A DNA stretch of 64,000 bases from Tricholoma matsutake (Eukaryota > Basidiomycota > Agaricomycetes > Agaricales > Tricholomataceae). Below the pieces are notes generated by a model. The model was not told the origin of the DNA. It did no database searches and saw only the letters and a list, made by a program, of their open reading frames with translations. The translations under genes and the position numbers were made by a program. The DNA is taken from NCBI GenBank assembly GCA_026075535.2, contig AP026538.1, positions 16,562,337 to 16,626,336 of the forward strand, given 5' to 3'. Positions 10,891-23,339 of this stretch are shown piece after piece (the stretch's first letter is position 1; every line of letters starts with the position of its first letter).

Positions 10891-11896
10891 TTTTTGAATT
10901 CGTGGAAGCCTTCGACGGAGTCTGGGCTTGCACGAGTTTCTTTGCAATCCACCTTGGGGCAGACGCATAGTAAATGGTCTCGAGTTTGGATCTTGGGGCC
11001 AAGGCACCAACACTGGTATTCCCCATCGAGGGATAGACATTGACGATACTCCCCTATGGGAGCATGGCCAGTGATCATTCAAGTTGAACGGGAAGTCAAC
11101 GTGGTGTTGTTTCCCATTGCTTTCAGCCAAGGCCCACCTTTGTGAGTCGAGGGTAATACCAGTTTTCCACCTACTCCTTTGAGTTGGTAGAAATGCCGAC
11201 CACGATACGCCGGATCTGAGAACTGGGTGTGCCAATCCTTGCAAATGGCCTTTTCGACCTGATCTTTAAGGTAATCTAAAGATGTCCATGGGTGTCTGCC
11301 CACAGAGATCTTGGTAGATGTAGCTACATCGTGAGCCATCTTGTGTACATTCCACTTGAACTTCGAGGGGACATGCCAGAATGTAACGTTTCTCTCCCCG
11401 TCCCCGGCTAGCCAGGGGCGAAGAGAGCGACAAGCGTCCAGGGCAAATATTTGCCCAGAGCGTGGTTTTGGATCTACAAGAGACTCAATGCCTGTAGTAT
11501 AGTCCAAGAATATCACTAACTTTTTGCATCCTCTGCTGCATGCAGTGGATATGCCTAGTTGGAGAGTGAAAAGTTCGACTACCAGGGGGGTTCTCCTCCC
11601 AGAGGCTGAGACAATACGATCTACCTGTTCCTCCTGTCCGAAGATGAGAGCACAGGCGACAGCTTGAAATCTGGCATCTGTGGGCACCAGGGCGTCCACT
11701 GCAACAACGAGAGTGCCATCCTCGACCTGGGCTGAAGCCCAGGCCTTGTGAAGGTCACTCCTGTAAGAATTCCTCACTCCATGCTCCTTGGAGGTGAGGC
11801 GATGAGAGGAGAAACGAGTGGGGAATAGATCCTTCACTCTGTCTCCAGGCGTGTTTTCTTCCCCAAAGGGATCAAACTCATCGCCTGGTACAACAT
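10891..11896 (-). mobile_element. LINE A2 continued: ORF2 RNase H and C-terminus
   Basis: Continuation of A2 on the far side of the B insertion. It encodes the RNase H domain (AVDA, WHVPSKFKWN) and the CCHC-like end of ORF2. It is cut at 11896 by a B head, upstream of RNase H. The frame is largely open but incomplete at both ends, so it is a pseudogene. Confidence 0.9.
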
Positions 11897-12421
11897 CGCT
11901 CCTTGACTTGTTACAACCACCATAAATAGGGGTAAACACCTCTGCTCAACGTTGCACGCGACGTCGACACTTCAATTTTTGTCCGATTTTCGATCGGACT
12001 TCGCCATCACGAACGCTCTCGGCGTCTCCAGGCCTGCCCTGATTTGCTAAGAGATCCGTCCATCCGATCTCTGGGGATGTCTCGGTCATTGTTTCCAACA
12101 GTGACTGCTATCTGTCTTGTTCCCCTCGGCTTCGAGGATCCTGGCTAGGTGAGTGATGTCTATGAAAGAGTAGTCTGGGTCCCTATGGGGGCTTAGAGTG
12201 GGTGTGGGATGCCTGCTTCAATGCTTGCCCAAGTAGAAGCGCTCGTTTAGCTGGGGGAGGTCTGGCTTAGGGGGAAGGACGTTCTTACTGGACTGCTGGC
12301 CATCTGGGAGGCTCCCAGCCTCCATGCTCTGTGAGTTTCTATTACTAGAGACATGCTACACTGACTACCCATTGGAATACACCATCGTTAAAAGGGGCCG
12401 GGCGATGGTGCCCCCTGTCGT
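11897..12421 (+). mobile_element. Family B 5' head fragment
   Basis: Intact B 5' end and leader, type II head with an AACGTTG stem arm. It stops at GGTGCCCCCTG and is fused to a minus B copy. No poly(A). A B copy with a 5' end but no 3' end is not the expected outcome of target-primed reverse transcription. Confidence 0.88.
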
Positions 12422-13476
12422 TTGCCTCGAGGCTAGCTTAGGGCTGCTCTCGGTGTAATTGAGGGCCTCCTGCATAGCAAGAGAATCCTCGTCGTTGTCA
12501 TCATCATTAGGGTCGGAGAGGTCTTCCCCAGCCCATAGATCTCTAGCTGCCCTGAAAGCAGCTGCTACCTCCGATTCATCTTGCACGAACTGGGTGTCGT
12601 AGTCTTGGACGTCATCATCAAAGATGTCGCCCGTGATCAGAACGGGGTCGCGTAGACCCCGATGTGGTGGTTGGACTCTGGTTCGCCATTTGGGCATTGA
12701 GAGAGTGTGTGTTAGTGCTAGTAGATGATGGTAAGAATCAAAATACGCAGCGTGGAATCGATAACAGCTGGTCCTTTATCTACATTCCGGGTCCACCCGA
12801 TCCAGCCTCCGAACGCTCCGAGGGGGCGAGCAAGCCGCACATCCTGCTGCCTAGTGGGAGAATATTGAACCCGGGTCATAACACCCTAGAAGAGTGAGCA
12901 CCAGAGGTAGAGAGTTGGTGGAGAGTGGCGGCCACCAAGGTGACGACCTAGCCGCCAGGGGGCACCATCGCCCGGCCCCTTTTAACGATGGTGTATTCCA
13001 ACGGGTAGTCAGTGTAGCATGTCTCTAGTAATAGAAACTCACAGAGCATGGAGGCTAGAAGCCTCCCAGACAACCAGCAATCCAGTGATAATGTCCCTTC
13101 TCCCTAAACCAGACCTCCCCCAACTAAACGAGTGTGTCGACTTGGGTGAGCGTTGAAGCAGGCATCCCACACCCACTCTAAGCCCCCAGAGGGACCCAGA
13201 CTACTCTTTCATAAACAACACTCACCTAGTCAGGATCCTCGAAGCCCAGGAGAACGAGACAGATAGCAGCCATTGTCAAAAACAATGACCGGGGCATCCA
13301 CGGAGATTGGATGGACGGATCTCTTAGCAAATCAGGGCAGGCCTGGAGACGCCGAGAGTGTTTGTGATGGTGAAATCCGATCGAAAATCGGATAAAAATT
13401 GAAGTGTCGACGTCGCGTGCAACGTTGAGCAGAGGTGTTTACCACTATTTATGGTGGTTGTAACAAGTCAAGGAGC
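12422..13476 (-). mobile_element. Family B 5' part with truncated ORF
   Basis: Leader and first ~90 codons of a B1-type ORF (ATG at 12697) ending at the junction with the opposing head. The open frame runs ~20 codons into the other arm, giving a meaningless tail. Non-functional fragment. Confidence 0.88.
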
Positions 13477-13835
13477 TTTTAGGAGGCTCTTGAATGAAAA
13501 GCAAATCATAGTCATCTATGAAGTCTGCCAGTAACAAGTCCATGTAACCCCAGTTTCTGTTTACATTTTGACTAAATATGCATAGCTGAGGGGTAGATCT
13601 AAGCCTGTCCCTCATTTATGTTCAGCCACCGCGTCCTGCGGGATGGTAAGCATGAGGGGAGCGAGAATTGCGTCTTGCACTCACCTCGTCATAGCGAGCT
13701 TTGATCCAGTCATGGTCAAAGCGGTGTCGCCAAAGGTTGCACCGACGATCATCGGATGTGTGGTTCTTCCGGCAGGTTATGCACCTAGCCGGGTGAGGAC
13801 AGGCTGCCCCCTCGGGGGTAGCTGGGACGGGAGGG
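13477..13835 (-). mobile_element. LINE A3 fragment across the ORF1/ORF2 junction
   Basis: Minus LINE carrying the start of ORF2 (endonuclease N-terminus, QEPP), the 49-nt intron-like segment and the last zinc knuckle of ORF1. Bounded by a B head and by a poly(T) run. Confidence 0.88.
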
Positions 13836-14315
13836 TTTTTTTTTTTTTTTCTACAGAATTTCCGGTGAGTAACCAGGTGAATAACCAGCTACCTCATTTT
13901 CATCACTCATGCGCAGGCACAGTGATGGTCCACCTCATTCGCCTGGGGTGGTCAACCCTCATTGGCTGGGAACATGCGGACGGTTATTCCTCCCGCAAGG
14001 GGGGATTTACAGTGAATTAACACGGCCGCGCCTGATCTGACCTTGGTTGGATATGTGGCTGGGGGACCGTTCCGCACTAGCTGACGACCTAATGGCTAGC
14101 TTCGGGAGGGGGGGCTCCCCCTCCGGATTATTGCCTTTCCTGGCTGAGAGGCCAACGTCTGTGGCACTGCCCGCCTAAAGTGGCTAAAACGGGGACCTGG
14201 GTGGGAGATGGGCAAGGGGAACACGTAGATAAAGTAGTACCCAAGTTTGTACCCCGCTCCGCGGACTGCGTTCGAGCCCCGCGTTATAAATTTTTGACCC
14301 AAAACAAAAAAAAAA
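13836..14315 (+). mobile_element. Family B 3'UTR fragment with T15 on one side and A-tail on the other
   Basis: 5'-truncated B: 3'UTR and tail ending TTATAAATTTTTGACCC plus an A-rich tail at 14301-14315. A 15-nt poly(T) lies at its left edge (13836-13850). GGGAG flanks both ends and may be a very short duplication; this is weak. Confidence 0.82.
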
Positions 14316-15403
14316 GGGAGCGACAAGCATCCAGGGCAAAGATTTGCCCAGAGCGTGGTTTTGGATTGATTAGGGACTCAATGCCCATAGTAGAATCCGA
14401 AAAGATCACCAACTTTTTGCATCCTCTGCTGCATGCAGCCGAGACGCCTAGTTGGAGAGCGAAGAGATCGACTTCCGGGGGGGTTCTCCTCCCAGAGGCC
14501 GAGACAACGCGATCAACCTGCTCTCCTGTCCAAAGACAAGAGTGCAGGCAACAGCTTGAAACTTGGCATCTGTGGGCACTGAGGCGTCCACTGCAACAAC
14601 GAGGGTGTCATCCTCAACTTGGGCAGAGGCCCAGGCTTTATCGAGGTCACTCCTGTAAGAATTTCTCGCTCCATCTTCCTTGGAGATGATGCAAGGAGAG
14701 GAGAAGCGAGTGGGGAATACATCCTTCACTCTGTTTCCAGGTGTGTTCTCTTCCCCAAAGGGGTCGAACTCATCGCCTGGTACAAGGGCCAACGCTGCAG
14801 CCGAAGCGACAGATGGACCTTGCAGGTTAAGTGTGTCAAGCATGTTCCCTCCCCAGAGTCCTAGCTCATGGGAGTGGGTGGTGCCTACGTGATTGGGCCC
14901 CAAGATCGCCCTTAGGGGGTGTGATGGCACCAAAAGGGGGGTTCTGAAGACCCCTCTGTCGACTAGATGGTGCAGTAACAGCTGCATAGGCAGTAGTCCT
15001 GCGATACTTTCCAGACCCCCAATCGGGGTGGTTCTGAATGCACCGAGGATCCAACGAGCAGCGATAGACTGCACTTGGGCCAACGTTTTGATGACACCTT
15101 TGACGTGAACACCTTTGAAGTGCCAGAGTCTGAGTCCGTACGTCATAATGGGTACAACACACGAACGGTACAGGAGGCGTTTCTGCATAGGGGTTAGCCC
15201 TCGGACAGAATTGCCGAGCATTCCCATTGCCCTTGCGGTGGTAAGGGCTTTGGTGGAGTAGAACCGCGTATGCTCTTTGAGGGAGAGTTTGCGGTCGAAG
15301 AAAAATCCAAGGTAACTCCAGGTGACCTTGGGTTTGAGGGGGGTATTGCCCATGTAGGGGGCAAATCCGAGGTCAATGGGTAAGGGAGTGAATCTCCTCG
15401 CCC
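14316..15403 (-). mobile_element. LINE A4 fragment: RT thumb and RNase H of ORF2
   Basis: Minus LINE encoding the region from just after the RT active site to the middle of RNase H. The frame is open from about 15353 to 14498; a small deletion then shifts it inside RNase H. Ends at the poly(T) of the next B element. Confidence 0.9.
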
Positions 15404-17630
15404 TTTTTTTTTTTTTTTTGGATCAGAATTTATAATGCGGGGCTCGAACGCAGTCCGTGGAGCAAGGTACAAACTTGGGTACTACTTTATCTACGTGTTC
15501 CCCTTGCCCATCTCCCACTCAGGTCCCCGTTTTAGCCACCTTAGGTGGGCAGTTCCACAGACGTTGGCCTCTCAGCCAGGAAAGGCAATAATCTGGAGGG
15601 GGAGCCCCCCCTCCCGAAGTTAGCCATTAGATCGCCCACTGGAGCAAACGGTCCCCCAGCCACATGTCTGACCAAGGCCAGACCAGGCGCAGCAGTGTTA
15701 ATTCACCGTAAATCCCCCCTTGCGGGAGGAATAACCGTCTGCATTTTTCCAGCCAACGAGGATTGACCACCCCAGACGAATGAGGTGGACCATCACCGTG
15801 TTGTGCACGAGTCACAGTAACAAGGCGGGTGGTTGTTCACCTGGTTATTCACCGTGACCGCCGTAAGTAGGGGGCTGAGACCCCCCTCGAGCAAATGCAC
15901 CCATGTGCATGCACTCGATGACATCGTCCCCCCCGCAGTGGGGGGAAGGTATAGGGAAGCGACACCATGTCACCATCCTGATGGTGGCCACCAGTTACTT
16001 GGTGGCCGTGAATGTAGAGGGGGATAGCCCCCTGTACTAGTTGCGGCGCTGCTGTCCACGAGGACCTCGAGGACAACGGCGCTGTGCTGGGGATGAGGGT
16101 TCCCCAGATTGAGACTCTGATTGAGCGGTGTGCACCACCGCGTAGGAAGCCCGGAAGGCTGCCGGAGACGTGAGATCGAGAGGTGTCAGAACAGCTGCTA
16201 GTTCTGCCGACATCGTCTCAGACAGTTGCCAGGTGGTCGTGAATAACTCCCAGGCCATTTGGCGCCATGCGTTCCTCTCTGCAGGGGGAACGGCGGATGT
16301 ACGGACAGTACCAATGAATATGGTCATCGCGTCGAGTTGGTGTAGCATGGCATGAGAGGTGGCTTTGATTTCCAACCTCTCATTCACAGATAACGGCACT
16401 TCGTCCTCCACCAGCTCAGGGATGGGGGGCAAAGGCAGTAACGGGGCAGGGGATGCCTCCGGATAGAAGAGCTCAGCAATGCCGAGCTCCTGAGTGTACA
16501 TGTCCTCGCGTTCGAGACTGCGAGTCCATCGTTTATGTGCGACATGGACGTCCTGCGCCCACAGCACACGGTCTATTGTTTGCCTCGAAGCCAGCTTGGG
16601 GCTGCTCTCAGCGTAATTGAGGGCCTCTTGCATAGCAAGAGAATCCTCGTCATCGTCATCGTCAGGGTTGGAGAGGTCTTCTCTGGCCCACAGATCTCTG
16701 ACTGCTCTTAGGGCAGTAGCTACCTCCGGATCATCTTGATCGTACCAGGTGTCGTAGTCTTGGACGCCATCGTCATAGATGTCGCCCATAATCAGGGAGG
16801 GGTCGTGTAGACCCCAGCGTGGTGTTTGGGCTCTGGTTCGCCGTTTAGGCATTGAGAGGGGAAGTTAATGCTAGTAGGTGATAGTAGAAATCAAGATATG
16901 TAGCGTGCCATCGATAACAGTTGGTCCCTTATCTCTATTCCGGGTCCACCCGATACTGCCTCCAAACGCTCCGAGGGGGGGACAGGCCGCACATCCTGTC
17001 GCCCAGTGGGAGAAGACTGAACCCGGGTCATAACACCCTAGAAGAGTGGGCACCGGAGGTAGAGGGTTGGTGGTGAGTAGCGGCCACCAGAGCGTCGACC
17101 TAGCTGTCAGGGGGCACCATCACCCGGCCCCTTTTAACGATGGTGTATTCCAATGGGTAGTCAGTGTAGCATGTCTCTAGTAATAGAAACTCACAGAGCA
17201 TGGAGGCTGGGAGCCTCCCAGACAGCCAGCAGTCCAGTAAGAACGTCCTTCCCCCTAAGCCAGACCTCCCCCAGCTAAACGAGCGCTTCTACTTGGGCGA
17301 GCGTTGAAGCAGGCATCCCACACCCACTCTAAGCCCCCATAGGGACCCAGACTACTCTTTCATAGACATCACTCACCTAGCCAGGATCCTCAAAGCCAAG
17401 GGGAACGAGACAGATAGCAGTCACTGTTGGAAACAATGACCGAGACATCCCCGAAGATCGGATGGACGGATCTCTTAGCAAATCAGGGCAGGCCTGGAGA
17501 CGCCGAGAGCGTTCGTGATGGCGAAGTCCGATCGAAAATCGGACAAAAATTGAAGTGTCGACGTCGCGTCCAACGTTGAGCAGAGGTGTGTACCACTATT
17601 TATGGTGGTTGTAACAAGTCAAGGAGCCTG
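15404..17630 (-). mobile_element. Full-length family B element (B1)
   Basis: Complete B: poly(T) 15404-15419, 3'UTR, ORF, leader with type II head, 5' end near 17627. The flanks are LINE on opposite strands and no target duplication is visible, so the locus was rearranged after or during insertion. Confidence 0.92.
16037..16852 (-). CDS. Family B protein (271 aa), function unknown
   Basis: Intact B1 ORF from the ATG at 16852. Architecture is as in the 9302-10117 copy: acidic N-terminal third, conserved core with WRQMAWELF, basic tail. Differences from other copies are scattered substitutions, not frameshifts, which fits recent activity or maintained coding capacity. Confidence 0.8.
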   Translation of the reverse strand: MPKRRTRAQTPRWGLHDPSLIMGDIYDDGVQDYDTWYDQDDPEVATALRAVRDLWAREDLSNPDDDDDEDSLAMQEALNYAESSPKLASRQTIDRVLWAQDVHVAHKRWTRSLEREDMYTQELGIAELFYPEASPAPLLPLPPIPELVEDEVPLSVNERLEIKATSHAMLHQLDAMTIFIGTVRTSAVPPAERNAWRQMAWELFTTTWQLSETMSAELAAVLTPLDLTSPAAFRASYAVVHTAQSESQSGEPSSPAQRRCPRGPRGQQRRN

Positions 17631-19442
17631 TGCCTGCGGCTCTCCTCGAGCTGCAGATCCACACAGAACCTACCCTCAGTGGGCCCCCACAGGACCCAAA
17701 GAGGCTCTCCAACCCCCTCCCCCTATGGGGCGGGCATCGTCACACAGTGAGCACAGCGTTTTAGCGTGCCAGCATTATCTTCCAGGGATGCGACTGCATC
17801 TCCTGCACCTCCAGCTACCCCTTCAACACCTGCTTCATGGGTGGACGAAGTGGCCAACAATCTCTCCTCCCACATCATTCAGGACACGGAGATGGCTAGC
17901 GATGACTGGAGTGGACCCCAGACCTTCGCCAAAGACCTGGGAGAGTACGCACAAGGATTCCGAGTTGTCCTTAACAGGATGGGATCTAATCGACCGACTG
18001 CTGAAGAATGGCAGCTCATTGCTGAACAACTGGGCTCGGTGCTGGCTGCAGCTGCCGAGGCTGGCATTGATCGCAACTCTGGAAGCGCTACGCTCCAGGG
18101 TGCTATAGATAGAATGGCTGGGGGCAGTAAACGACCTAGGTCAGGCACTGTCGCTAACGATCCTAACGACGTCCCAAGGACGGAGTACCTGGAGGGATGG
18201 GATGGGCAACGCCCCCCCCCTCACAAATCAGCAAGGACTCGAGGCCCGAAAGGGGCTCGACCTTTACCTAAACCCCCAGCAGGGGGTGTCTCTTCATCAT
18301 GGGGTCGAGGACCACCTCCCCCTGTGAACTGGTCCACCAGGCCTTCGGGCAGGGGGACCTTTGCTCAGGTTGCTCGCTTCCCTGGGGGGCGAGCGCCTAA
18401 CACATCCATGGACGGCCTTGTGCGACTAGCCAAGGCCTTCCCTGAACTTCCAACCGATAAGCTGGCGGATATACAGCAGCATGTCGGCCCATCGAAACCG
18501 AAGGCCACAAAGCCCTCACCTACAGTCCATGGACTGTCTAGACGACAGGTTCTGGTCTACGTTCGTCCTCCCCTTGGGGCAGAGACGAATCCTGCTGACT
18601 TCCTGGACCACGTCCGGGCTACTCTTGGGCTGCACCACTCTAAACTAGTGGCCCAGTCTGCATCGATGCATGCTGGCAATCTGTCAGTAGCTACTGACGT
18701 TGTGGCCTCTGAGGAGGACCTTCGATGCTTTAAGGAAGCCGCTCACAAGGCATTCCCCTTTGTGCTGCAAGTAGATGCAGTGTTACCTACTTCCACGTCA
18801 TACCTAAAACTGGTCGACGTGCCATATATCGCAAACGACAAGGCCATAACACCTGAAGTCATGATAGCACACTTGGGAAAGTCCGGGATATTGGACCTCA
18901 CAGTACTGCAGGTCCCCCCACGGGTTGTGCGTGATTCGAAGATGTCGGATACGTGCACCGTCTATCTCAACATCGCTGACCCTGTCAGTGGTGCACGAGC
19001 CAAGGCTCTCATCGGGCGGGGCGTCCAATTCGGACGCTACGTCGCCTACGTTAGGGCTGCCAGGGCGAACCCTGGCTTACCTTTATGCCAATGATGCTGG
19101 AAGTGGGGCCACCCCACCCCAGCATGTAGAGCTCCACAGACCAAATGCCTGATCTGTGCAGGACCACACCGCAAGGAGCACCATCGTGCCCTTGCTGGGT
19201 GTTGTAAGGGAAACACTAAGGCTAACCCTCCCGTTCCAGCTACCCCAGAGGGGGCAGCCTGTCCTCACCCGGCTAGGTGCATAAACTGCTGGAAGAACCA
19301 CGCATCGGACGATCATCGATGCAATTTCTGGCGACATCGCTTTGACCATGATTGGATCAAAGCTCGCTATGACGAGGTGAGTGCGAGACGCAACTCTCAC
19401 TCTCCTCCTACTTACCTTCCCGCAGGACGTGGTGGCCAAATG
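17631..19442 (+). pseudogene. LINE A5 ORF1 remnant
   Basis: ORF1 lacking its first ~37 codons. It has a stop near 17753 and a TGA at 19092-19094 where A1 has CGG and the minus copy at 52245-52835 has CGA, just before the first zinc-knuckle tryptophan. The zinc-knuckle region continues to about 19440. The 49-nt intron-like segment is at 19377-19425. Confidence 0.88.
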
Positions 19443-20736
19443 TAAATGAGAGACAGACTTAGATCTACCCCTCAGCTACGCATATTTAGTCAAAATGTAA
19501 ACAGAAATTGGGGATACATGGACTCATTACTGGCAGATCTCGTAGACGACTACAATTTGCTTTTCATCCAAGAGCCTCCTTGGCGACTAATAAGACACGC
19601 CCCTTCTGCCCTCAACAGGGAAGGGGAGGAAGTTATAGGCGCACCTATGAGCCCTAATTGGGGAACGTTAGTGCGCCCCTCGGGTATCGATTCCCCCCCA
19701 CACGTTGCTGTCTACTTTGCGAACAGCATCGCTAACTTAAGACCAGGTCTCAGACGAGATCTGATCGATAATCGTGACATCCTCCTGTTCTCATTGGGAA
19801 TAGGGGAGGACATCATGTTGCTCGCTAACGTCTACTCAGATAGCCAGCACTCGGCCATCATGTTCTTATTTGAGAACGTCATGACGATCCCACGCTTACA
19901 CTTTATGTGTGGCGATTTCAACGTGAGGCACGCCTCCTGGGACCCCCAGGGGCCTGAACATGCAATCCATGCTGACCACTTGGTGGAAACGGCTACGGCA
20001 CTAGGCCTGACTAGAGCCCTACCAGTAGTGGAGGGCCCTACCCACTTCCCCCCACAACAGAGCCTTCACCCCACGGTGATTGACCTGATGTTCGTACCTA
20101 CAGATCTCAGATTTGTACTGTACTGTGAGATCGTGCCTGAAGCCAGGGGGACGTCTGACCATGCTCCCCTGATGTTAGTACTGCCGGGCCCGGGATCTTT
20201 GGTCCCGGTCACCAAGTGGTCCATCAAAAAAGGATCTGAGGAGGAAGCATCTTACCGAGATGCTGTCTCCTCCACTTTAAATCCATGGCTAGATTGGGAC
20301 GGAGATACTTCGGCAGAAATCGATGATGTCGTTTCGGCAATATCAACGATTTGAAACAAGGCATGGGAAAACCATGCCAAGGAATCCCGCCTTGGCAAGT
20401 CGTCCAAAGGTTGGTGGACAGACGAATGCAGTGGCGCCCTAGACGTGTACAGAGCCTCGCGTGATGAGGAGGATTGGAAGCACTATAGAAAAGTCATGCG
20501 TCATGCAAAACGGGACTTTTTCGACGACCGTATCCAGGAAGTGGCTACGATGAATAGACGACCCTGGGACTTGATGGCCTGGACTCGTCAATGCAACCTG
20601 CCATCGTATGAGGCGATCTCCTTCCGGGGAGAACCCTGCAACGATCTGGATTCTCTCTGGGCTGCCCTTGATGGGTCCTACAATGCTGCCTCAGATCGAG
20701 TAGTCGATCTGAGCATTCTCGATGAACTTGATCCGG

Positions 20737-22831
20737 CACAGGCTCCTTGACTTGTTACAACCACGATAAATAGTGGTAAACACCTCTGCGCAACGTTGCA
20801 CGCGACGTCGACACTTCAATTTTTGTCCGATGTTCGATCGGACTTCCCCATCACGAACGCTCTCGGCGTCTCCAGGCCTGCCCTGATTTGCTAAGAGATC
20901 CGTCCATCCGATCTCTGGGGATGTCTCGGTCATTGTTTCCAACAGTGACTGCTATCTGTCTCGTTCCCCTTGGCTTTGAGGATCCTGGCTAGGTGAGTGA
21001 TGTCTATGAAAGAGTAGTCTGGGTCCCTATGGGGGCTTAGAGTGGGTGTGGGATGCCTGCTTCAACGCTCGCCCAAGTAGAAGCCTCGTTTAGCTGGGGG
21101 AGGTCTGGCTTAGGGGGAAGGACGTTCTTACTGGACTGCTGGCCGTCTGGGAGGCTCCCAGCCTCCATGCTCTGTGAGTTTCTATTACTAGAGACATGCT
21201 ACACTGACTACCCGTTGGAATACACCATCGTTAAAAGGGGCCGGGCGATGGTGCCCCCTGACAGCTAGGTCGACGCTCTGGTGGCCGCTACTCACCACCA
21301 ACCCTCTACCTCCGGTGCTCACTCTTCTAGGGTGTTATGACCCGGGTTCAGTCTTCTCCCACTGGGTGACAGGATGTGCGGCCTGTCCCCCCCTCGGAGC
21401 GTTTGGAGGCAGTATCGGGTGGACCCGGAATAGAGATAAGGGACCAACTGTTATTGATGGCACGCTACGTATCTTGATTTCTACTATCACCTACTAGCAT
21501 TAACTTCCCCTCTCAATGCCTAAACGGCGAACCAGAGCCCAAACACCACGCTGGGGTCTACACGACCCCTCCCTGATTACAGGCGACATCTATGACGATG
21601 GCGTCCAAGACTACGACACCCGGTACGATCAAGATGATCCGGATGTAGCTACTGCCCTATGGGCAGTTAGAGATCTATGGGCTGGAGAGGACCTCTCCGA
21701 CCCTGAGGATGACGAGGACTCTCTTGCTATGCAAGAGGCCCTCAATTACGCCGAGAGCAGCCCCAAGCTGGCTTCGAGGCAAATGATAGACCGTGTGCTG
21801 TGGGCGCAGGACGTCCATGTCGCACATAAACAATGGACTCGCAGTCTCGAACGCGAGGACATGTACACTCAGGAGCTCGGCATTGCTGAGCTCTTCTATC
21901 CGGAGGCATCCCCTGCCCCGTTACAGCCTTTGCCCCCCATCCCTGAGCTGGTGGAGGACGAAGTGCCGTTATCTGTGAATGAGAGGTTGGAAATCAAAGC
22001 CACCTCTCATGCCATGCTACACCAACTCGACGCGATGACCATGTTCGTTGGTACCGTCTGTACATCCGCTCCGGCAGCCTTCCGGGCTTCCTACGTGGCG
22101 GTGCACACTGCTCAATCAGAGCCTCAATCTGGGGAACCCTTGTCCCCAGCATGGCGCCATCGTCCTCGTGGTCCTCGTGGACAGCAGCGCCAGAACTAGT
22201 ACAGGGGGCTATCCCCCTCTACGTTCACGGCCACCAAGTAACTGGTGGCCACCATCAGGATGGTGACATGGTGTCGCTTCCCTATACCTTCCCCCCACTG
22301 CGGGGGGGACGATGTCATCGAGTGCTTGCACATGGGTGCATTTGCTCGAGGGGGGTCTCGGCCCCCTACTTATGGTGGTCACGGTGAATAACCAGGTGAA
22401 CAACCACCCGCCTTGTTACTGTCACTCGTGCACAACACGGTGATGGTCCACCTCATTCGTCTGGGGTGGTCAATCCTCGTTGGCTGGAAAAACACAGATG
22501 GTTATTCCTCCCGCAAGGGGGGATTTACGGTGAATTAACACTGCTGCGCCTGGTCTGGCCTTGGTCGGACATGTGGCTGGGGGACCGTTTGCTCCAGTGG
22601 GCGATCTAATGGCTAACTTTGGGAGGGGGGGCTCCCCCTCCAGATTATTGCCTTTCCTGGCTGAGAGGCCAACGTCTGTGGAACTGCCCGCCTAAGGTGG
22701 CTAAAATGGGGACCTGAGTGGGAGATGGGCAAGGGGAACGCGTAGATAAAGTAGTACCCAAGTTTGTACCTTGCTCCGCGGACTGCGTTCGAGCCCCGCG
22801 TTATAAATTCTGATCCAAAAAAAAAAAAAAA
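20737..22831 (+). mobile_element. Family B element (B1) inserted in LINE A5
   Basis: B copy with 5' head at about 20741 and poly(A) ending at 22831. Target-site duplication ATGAACTTGATCCGG at 20722-20736 and 22832-22846. A few extra bases (CACA) lie between the left duplication and the head, as often seen at 5' junctions of target-primed insertions. Confidence 0.95.
21516..22199 (+). pseudogene. Family B protein with in-frame core deletion (227 aa)
   Basis: Open ORF from the ATG to a normal stop. About 42 codons are missing after FVGTVCTSA, so the most conserved stretch (WRQMAWELF to the PLDLTSP region) is gone. The deletion is in frame, so a shortened protein could be made, but probably without the core function. 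Confidence 0.8.
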
Positions 22832-23109
22832 ATGAACTTGATCCGGTGCCTGAAAGGGCCTGGACCCCGTTTTCCGTTACAGAAATGAAAGAAGCGCTAA
22901 ATGCGTGTTCTTCCCGTTCCGCTCCAGGTCCTGATCATGTTACGTGGTTGCACCTTAAACACTGGTGTAGCAACCCAGAAGTGGCAGGGCTCATCACCCG
23001 CATTGCTGAGGCGTGCATCACTGCTGGCCATTGGCCGGCTCACTGTAAGGAATCCTTGTCGGTTATCATCCCGAAGCCAGGGAAGCCTAACTATTCCACT
23101 CCAAAGTCA

Positions 23110-23339
23110 ACGCTCCTTGACTTGTTACAACCACCATAAACAGTGGTAAACACTCCTGCTCGATGTTGGTAGCAACGTCGAGACTCCAATTTCTGTCCGA
23201 TTTTCGATCGGATTTCACCATCACGAACGCTCTCGGCGTCTCCAGGCTTGCCCTGATTTGCTAAGAGATCTGTCCATCTGACCTCCGTGGATGCCCCGGT
23301 CATTGTTTTTGACAATGGCTGCTATTCATCTCGTTCTCC
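23110..23339 (+). mobile_element. Family B 5' head-only fragment
   Basis: First ~229 nt of B, type I head (CTCGATGTTG stem), ending inside the leader where the poly(T) of the next, opposite B begins. No 3' end. Confidence 0.88.

Larger units (their letters stand above)
11897..13476. repeat. Inverted repeat of two B 5' heads
   Basis: Plus-strand B head (11897-12421) faces a minus-strand B 5' part (12422-13476). Both 5' ends point outward and LINE lies on both sides. The arms share about 525 nt in inverted orientation. It mimics a DNA transposon with terminal inverted repeats, but each arm is an ordinary B 5' end. A read-through transcript could fold into long double-stranded RNA. Confidence 0.8.
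17631..23109 (+). mobile_element. LINE A5, 5'-truncated and interrupted by B
   Basis: Plus LINE beginning inside ORF1 and running through ORF2 into the RT domain. A full B copy interrupts it at 20737-22831. It is cut at 23109 by another B head, so it has no 3' end. Confidence 0.92.
19446..23109 (+). pseudogene. LINE A5 ORF2 remnant (endonuclease and part of RT)
   Basis: Endonuclease domain with GDFN and SDH motifs present. A TGA stop at about 20352 follows. The frame resumes, is interrupted by a B element at residue ~430, and continues from 22847 into the early RT (SRSAPGPDHVTW) until 23109. The RT active site is absent. Confidence 0.88.

Noticed and set aside
11897..13476. A DNA transposon with terminal inverted repeats (CTCCTTGACTTG...CAAGTCAAGGAG)
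   Set aside because: Each arm is an ordinary family B 5' end; elsewhere the same end is paired with a poly(A) tail. No transposase is present.
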